Shown here: positions 14,098 through 17,482 of the stretch, one piece after another | Layout: every line of letters starts with the position of its first letter | How positions within the stretch are numbered: the stretch's first letter is position 1 | NCBI GenBank assembly: GCA_012798365.1 | Contig: JAAZNH010000271.1 | Coordinates: 1-17,482 of the forward strand | DNA length: 17,482 bases | Origin: Methanomicrobiales archaeon | GTDB taxonomy: Archaea; Halobacteriota; Methanomicrobia; Methanomicrobiales; Methanospirillaceae | Reading direction: 5' to 3' | Made by a program: the position numbers and the translations under genes | Notes under the pieces: model-generated | What the model was told of the DNA's origin: nothing | Database searches by the model: none | The model's input: the letters and a program-made list of their open reading frames with translations, nothing else

Positions 14098-15290
14098 AGG
14101 TCGCGTTCCTGCTTGCGCTGCGTTCCCTGCAACGGGGAAGCCGCTCAAGCGTGATCCTGACCATCCTCATCATCGGGATGTGCTTCACCAACATGGTCTT
14201 CCTGCCCGGCCTCTTCAATGGGATCGGGCAGAGCATCACCAAGCAGATCGTGGATTACGAGACCGGTAATGTGATGGTGAATCCCAAGACCGGAGAACAG
14301 TACGTCACGGATCTCGATGCGCTTCTCGATCGTATTAACAGTATGCCGGGTGTCGAACGGGCAACCCCCCATTACACAAAGGCAGCCACGGTGAAATACC
14401 GCGATCGCGTGCTTGGTGTGTCCGTTCGTGCCATCAAGCCCGGCGATGAGAAATTCGTCTCGCCTCTCTATACCAAGATGGTGTCCGGCAGTTATCTCGG
14501 AGAGGATGATACCGGTGAGGTTATCATCGGCAAGCCGATAGCAGGAGACCCGACTATCAAGCGGGCAGATGAGAACCAGGCATCGCTTGGCGGCGTCAGG
14601 GTCGGGGATTCGATTACCCTCGAGTATGGCGGGATTGTCCGCGAGTACCGGGTGAAAGGGATCTACTATACCGGCTGGTACTCGGCCGATACCACGATGT
14701 ATACCACCTGGAGTGACATGGAGCAGGTTGAAGGAAAAGCGCTCGACAAGGCGGAATACATCACCGTCAAGATTAAACCCGGCTATTCGGAGAAGTTCAT
14801 CAAGAACGAGCTGCAGCAGTACGGGGTCTCGGAAGATGTCCAGACGATGAGCGATCTCCTTGAAAAGAGCATGGGACGGGCCCTCCAGAGCTTTGCCATC
14901 ATCAATGCGGTCTCGCTCTTTGTGGGAGTCATCATCACCACAGTCGTTCTCTTCATTGTCATCACCATCAAGACCCTCAACAGCCGCAAGCAGATTGGGA
15001 TCTTAAAGGCGATTGGTGTTGACAAGGAGGTTATCATGCACAATTTCGGGTTGCAGGTCATCATCCTTGCCATCCTCGGGATCGCGTTCGGGGTCATTAT
15101 GACGTTCCTTTTGTCAATCTACATGGCCTACAACCCGGTTGTCACCCCCGAGTGGTCGGCAACGTTATACCTGACCCCCATGGATTACGTCACGAACTGC
15201 CTGATCCTCTTCCTTGCCTCCGTTGTGGCAGGGTATGTGCCGGCCTACCAGGTCTCGCGGGAAGATATCCAGAGCGCGATGAGGGCCTGA
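14079..15290 (+). CDS. ABC transporter permease, FtsX/MacB type
   Basis: 403-residue permease with four membrane spans: about 24-47, 272-298, 322-348 and 368-388. A large extracytoplasmic domain (50-268) lies between TM1 and TM2, as in the MacB periplasmic core domain. The cytoplasmic loop NSRKQIGILKAIGVDKEVIM (301-320) is the FtsX-family coupling signature, and the C-terminus QVSREDIQSAMRA matches the usual family ending. This class often works by mechanotransmission or extraction of lipids/proteins from the membrane rather than classical import; in an archaeon with no outer membrane no TolC partner is expected. The gene overlaps the Ig-like gene by 19 bases and lies two bases before the ATPase, so the three are one unit. 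Confidence 0.9.
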   Translation: MGKKELKVAFLLALRSLQRGSRSSVILTILIIGMCFTNMVFLPGLFNGIGQSITKQIVDYETGNVMVNPKTGEQYVTDLDALLDRINSMPGVERATPHYTKAATVKYRDRVLGVSVRAIKPGDEKFVSPLYTKMVSGSYLGEDDTGEVIIGKPIAGDPTIKRADENQASLGGVRVGDSITLEYGGIVREYRVKGIYYTGWYSADTTMYTTWSDMEQVEGKALDKAEYITVKIKPGYSEKFIKNELQQYGVSEDVQTMSDLLEKSMGRALQSFAIINAVSLFVGVIITTVVLFIVITIKTLNSRKQIGILKAIGVDKEVIMHNFGLQVIILAILGIAFGVIMTFLLSIYMAYNPVVTPEWSATLYLTPMDYVTNCLILFLASVVAGYVPAYQVSREDIQSAMRA

Positions 15291-15292
15291 CC

Positions 15293-15994
15293 ATGATCGA
15301 TATCAACGATTTACAGAAAATTTATCGCATGGGGGACGTGGAAGTCCGGGCGCTTGACGGCGTGACCCTTGATATCCAGAAGGGCGAATTCCTTGGCATT
15401 ATGGGTGCGAGCGGGAGTGGCAAGACCACGCTTCTGCATATGCTCGGCCTGCTGGATGAGCCGACATCCGGAAACATCATCATCGACGGAACGGATATTG
15501 GCAGACTCTCGGATTACGAAAAGACCATGTTCCGGCTCTATAAACTTGGGTATGTGTTCCAGGATTATGCCCTGGTCCCTGACCTGACGGTGATGGAGAA
15601 TGTCTCGCTTCCGGCAATGCTGCGGAAGGACCGGGACGAGGAGCAGATCAAAAACGACAGTGCTTCAATCCTCAAGAAGATCGGGCTGTACGAGCGGCAG
15701 GATCACCTGCCCCGGGAACTCTCCGGTGGCCAGCAGCAGCGGGTCTCGATTGCCCGTGCCATGGTGAACAAGCCGGATATCCTCTTTGCCGATGAACCCT
15801 GTGCCAATCTTGATTCGGAGAGTTCCCGGGTTGTCCTGGAGCTCTTCAAGGAGATCAACGAGGATTTCAACCAGACTATCGTCATGGTCTCGCACGAGGA
15901 CTGGCACAAGGATTACTTCCACCGGATCGTCCGGCTGAAAGACGGCAAAGTCATCAGTGACGGGTTCAACGGGAAGGATAAGAAGGCCGCCTGA
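15293..15994 (+). CDS. ABC transporter ATPase, LolD/MacB type
   Basis: 233-residue ABC ATPase, partner of the preceding permease. Walker A GASGSGKT (38-45), Q-loop VFQ with Gln90, signature LSGGQ (143-147), Walker B ILFADE (163-168) with catalytic Glu168, and H-loop VSHE with His201. All motifs are intact. The ...GYVFQDYALVPDLTVMENV stretch is typical of the LolD/MacB/FtsE branch. The start ATG 15293 has GAGGG eight bases upstream and follows the permease stop by two bases. It is the last gene of the operon, followed by a T6 tract. A highly charged tail (DGFNGKDKKAA) follows the H-loop. Confidence 0.94.
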   Translation: MIDINDLQKIYRMGDVEVRALDGVTLDIQKGEFLGIMGASGSGKTTLLHMLGLLDEPTSGNIIIDGTDIGRLSDYEKTMFRLYKLGYVFQDYALVPDLTVMENVSLPAMLRKDRDEEQIKNDSASILKKIGLYERQDHLPRELSGGQQQRVSIARAMVNKPDILFADEPCANLDSESSRVVLELFKEINEDFNQTIVMVSHEDWHKDYFHRIVRLKDGKVISDGFNGKDKKAA

Positions 15995-16011
15995 TCCTCT
16001 CCTCCTTTACC

Positions 16012-16017
16012 TTTTTT
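16012..16017 (+). terminator. T6 termination tract ending the envelope operon
   Basis: Six T following a pyrimidine-rich stretch 17 bases after the ATPase stop. No strong stem precedes it, as is common for archaeal T-tract terminators. Confidence 0.5.
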
Positions 16018-16020
16018 AGC

Positions 16021-16045
16021 CGTGCAGGCAGAGTAGTACTGCACG
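16021..16045 (+). promoter_or_regulatory. Hairpin directly before the YgjP-like gene
   Basis: CGTGCAG (16021-16027) and CTGCACG (16039-16045) are perfect complements with an 11-base loop. The hairpin ends five bases before the ATG at 16051 and takes the place of an SD, which is absent. It may belong to the preceding terminator or control translation. Confidence 0.4.
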
Positions 16046-16050
16046 TTCTT

Positions 16051-16722
16051 ATGGCTGATATCCCTGTTGACGAGATCATTCGTTCCCGGCGGAAGACGAT
16101 CTCCCTGATGGTTACTTCGGACTGCCGCGTGATTGTCCGGGCTCCCATGAAGTTGTCGCAGGTCCGTATCAGCCAGTTTGTTTCAGCCAGGCAGAACTGG
16201 ATTGCAAAAACCGTGGAGAAAATGAAGGGCCGGCCGCAGGCTGTCCCCCACGCATACACGGAAGGTGAGCTCTTCTGGTTCCTTGGCCGGGAATACCCCC
16301 TTCATTTTGTTGACGATGATCAGGCGATCATCGAACGCACTGACCGGTTATGTGTTCCCCGGGCATATGCCCCGGATATCGGGCGGCATATCCGCCAATG
16401 GTATGTCCGTGAGGCGGAGAAGGAGATCCGGTCCCGGTGCATGTGGTTCTCGATGATGACCGGGTATTCACCGGCATCGATCCGGATCACCGATGCCCAG
16501 AAGCGCTGGGGTTCCTGCACCCACAAGGGCGGGCTCAATTTCAGCTGGCGGCTGATCCAGGCGCCGCTGGAGATTGTAGATTACGTCATCCTCCACGAAC
16601 TTGTCCACCTCCGGCAGATGGATCATTCCCCCCGGTTCTGGAAGAAAGTAGAAGAACTGATGCCGGACTATGAGCGGCGAAAGCAGTGGCTCCGGGAGAA
16701 CGAGCGGCTGCTGCGGATATAA
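16051..16722 (+). CDS. YgjP-family zinc metallopeptidase (DUF45/WLM-like)
   Basis: 223-residue protein of the YgjP-like (PF01863-type) metallopeptidase family, gluzincin-like. The N-terminal RSRRKTISLMVTSDCRVIVRAPMKLS (11-36) is the family opening, followed by the FVSARQNWI segment. KRWGSC (151-156) is a conserved loop. HELVH (182-186) is the HExxH zinc/catalytic motif and His192 in DHSPRFW is the likely third zinc ligand. All ligands are intact. The substrate of the family is unknown; relatives (SprT, Wss1) act on DNA-bound proteins, but this is only an analogy. It is cytoplasmic, with no signal peptide. Start ATG 16051 has no SD and is preceded by a hairpin. It converges on the GNAT gene, 19 bases apart. 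Confidence 0.9.
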   Translation: MADIPVDEIIRSRRKTISLMVTSDCRVIVRAPMKLSQVRISQFVSARQNWIAKTVEKMKGRPQAVPHAYTEGELFWFLGREYPLHFVDDDQAIIERTDRLCVPRAYAPDIGRHIRQWYVREAEKEIRSRCMWFSMMTGYSPASIRITDAQKRWGSCTHKGGLNFSWRLIQAPLEIVDYVILHELVHLRQMDHSPRFWKKVEELMPDYERRKQWLRENERLLRI

Positions 16723-16741
16723 CCCTCCCTCATGGCCGATA

Positions 16742-17176
16742 TCACTCTTTGAATACGTGCCGGTCCGGCCGGACCTTCATGATCCCCATCCATTTTGACG
16801 GATCATCGCAGGGCAGGAACCCACACTTCTCGTACACCGCGTGGGCATCGCCGGTCTTGAGGAGCCACTGGTACACGTGCTTCATCTCCGGGTGGTTGAT
16901 CGTGTAGCGCACCATTGCTTTCCCGATCCCTTTGCGGCGGCAGTCCTCCGCCACGATCACGTCAAGGAGATAGGCAAACCGGACCTTGTCCGAGATGACC
17001 CGGCAGAACCCGACCTGCCGGTTCCCGGTATATGCCCCGACCACCAGCGCAGAGTTCCTGTTGCCGGCCCGGATCTCTTCTTTTGTGATCCCCGTGCTCC
17101 AGTAGGTGGCGCTGAGCATCGCATGGATCTCCTTCATGCGGAGCCGGCGCCGGTCGGTGGAAAATTCTACCTCCAT
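16742..17176 (-). CDS. GNAT-family N-acetyltransferase
   Basis: 144-residue acetyltransferase from ATG 17176, chosen because GGAG lies nine bases before it on the - strand; a TTG at 17209 adds 11 residues and has no SD. The opening EVEFSTDRRRLRMKEIHAMLSATYWSTGITKEEI matches a common single-domain GNAT subfamily (xIHxxLxxxYWxxGI). GNRQVGFCRVISDKVRFAYLLDVIVAEDCRRKGIGKAMV contains the acetyl-CoA motif A, RRKGIGKAM. YEKCGFLP is motif B. The acceptor substrate cannot be deduced. It lies 82 bases downstream of a membrane-protein gene on the same strand, with a T6 tract between, so co-transcription is uncertain. Confidence 0.88.
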   Translation of the reverse strand: MEVEFSTDRRRLRMKEIHAMLSATYWSTGITKEEIRAGNRNSALVVGAYTGNRQVGFCRVISDKVRFAYLLDVIVAEDCRRKGIGKAMVRYTINHPEMKHVYQWLLKTGDAHAVYEKCGFLPCDDPSKWMGIMKVRPDRHVFKE

Positions 17177-17227
17177 AATTTCGGTCTCCGGTTGGCCATG
17201 CCGGGGCAAAAACCTGTCTCCTGCCAG

Positions 17228-17233
17228 AAAAAA
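17228..17233 (-). terminator. T6 tract after the membrane-protein gene
   Basis: A6 on the + strand (17228-17233) reads TTTTTT on the - strand, 26 bases after the stop of the small membrane protein. CCTG/CAGG flank it weakly. It probably ends or attenuates that transcript before the GNAT gene; a second T5 lies at 17212-17208. Confidence 0.4.
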
Positions 17234-17258
17234 CAGGGTGTTCCCGGCAGCCTATGCC

Positions 17259-17482
17259 TTATATGCCGGCCAAAACCCCGATACAGATTCCCAGGGTATA
17301 CACGACCATCGCGCCGTGGAAGCAGGGCAGGACCCGGAGCCCGGCATCCGGGGAGGTATCCTTCAGGATCACGTAATTCGCGTACGCGAGCAGGAGAAGG
17401 CCAAGAAGGATCCCGAACCGGGCGATCCAGCCCAGTACGCTCATGAACACAAGCGCGGTCATGACATGCAGGATGGTAAACC
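17259..17482 (-). CDS. Small membrane protein, unrecognised (5' end may be outside window)
   Basis: I do not recognise the family. From ATG 17462 there are 67 residues with two predicted membrane helices: about 1-30 (strongly hydrophobic, LLGLLLLAYANYVIL) and 45-67 (GAMVVYTLGICIGVLAGI). A polar loop KDTSPDAGLRVLPCF lies between. The frame stays open to the window edge (TILHV before the Met, also hydrophobic), so the Met may be internal and the protein longer. The stop is TAA at 17261-17259. Codon use and GC content match the neighbours. It lies upstream of the GNAT gene on the same strand. It could be a subunit or fragment of a larger multi-span protein whose rest lies beyond the edge. Confidence 0.6.
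   Translation of the reverse strand, partial: FTILHVMTALVFMSVLGWIARFGILLGLLLLAYANYVILKDTSPDAGLRVLPCFHGAMVVYTLGICIGVLAGI

Noticed and set aside
1..17482. CRISPR array, tRNA, rRNA, insertion sequence or prophage
   Set aside because: No regularly spaced direct repeats, no cloverleaf, no transposase or integrase-like protein and no terminal inverted repeats were seen.

Overview
This window looks like a chromosomal segment of a methanogenic archaeon, most likely of the Methanomicrobiales (Methanoregula-like; the genus is a guess from gene order and protein flavour, not a search result). The basis is archaeal-type enolase next to ribosomal protein S2, a full run of archaeal isoprenoid-lipid genes including isopentenyl phosphate kinase, archaeal RNase J, non-bacterial GluRS, TATA-like promoters, poly-T terminators and GGAG/GGTGATC ribosome binding sites. 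The DNA is fairly GC-rich and densely coding.

Region 1 (1-8952, all + strand) is a conserved archaeal housekeeping block: eno (3' part), rpsB, a terminator, a MEMO1-family gene, mevalonate kinase, isopentenyl phosphate kinase, type 2 IPP isomerase, a poly-T break, RNase J, a geranylgeranyl-diphosphate-type prenyl synthase and glutamyl-tRNA synthetase. Mevalonate kinase, IPK, Fni and IdsA supply the C20 prenyl chain of archaeal ether lipids. The genes overlap or lie within a few bases of each other, except at the two termination points.

Region 2 (8953-10635) holds a divergent cation-diffusion-facilitator protein (+) and a TetR-family repressor (-), which converge on a hairpin/poly-T terminator serving the repressor.

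Region 3 (10636-11060) is the longest non-coding stretch (425 bases). It is rich in control signals: a TATA box for tetR, a perfect 15-base palindrome, a second TATA box immediately followed by a perfect 23-base palindrome, and a long leader ending in a stem-loop.

Region 4 (11061-15994, +) is the accessory centrepiece. It is a tightly overlapping six-gene operon: PadR regulator, HAAS/DUF1700-type membrane protein, membrane-anchored toastrack/DUF4097-like protein, secreted Ig-like (COG1361-type) protein with a C-terminal anchor, FtsX/MacB-type permease and a LolD/MacB-type ATPase. It reads as a self-regulated cell-envelope sensing and export (or mechanotransmission) system. I consider it the best candidate in the window for an incompletely described system.

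Region 5 (15995-17482) has a YgjP-type zinc metallopeptidase (+) with a hairpin just before its start, and, on the - strand, a GNAT acetyltransferase downstream of a small membrane protein that runs off the window. I saw no tRNA, rRNA, CRISPR array, transposase or attachment site.
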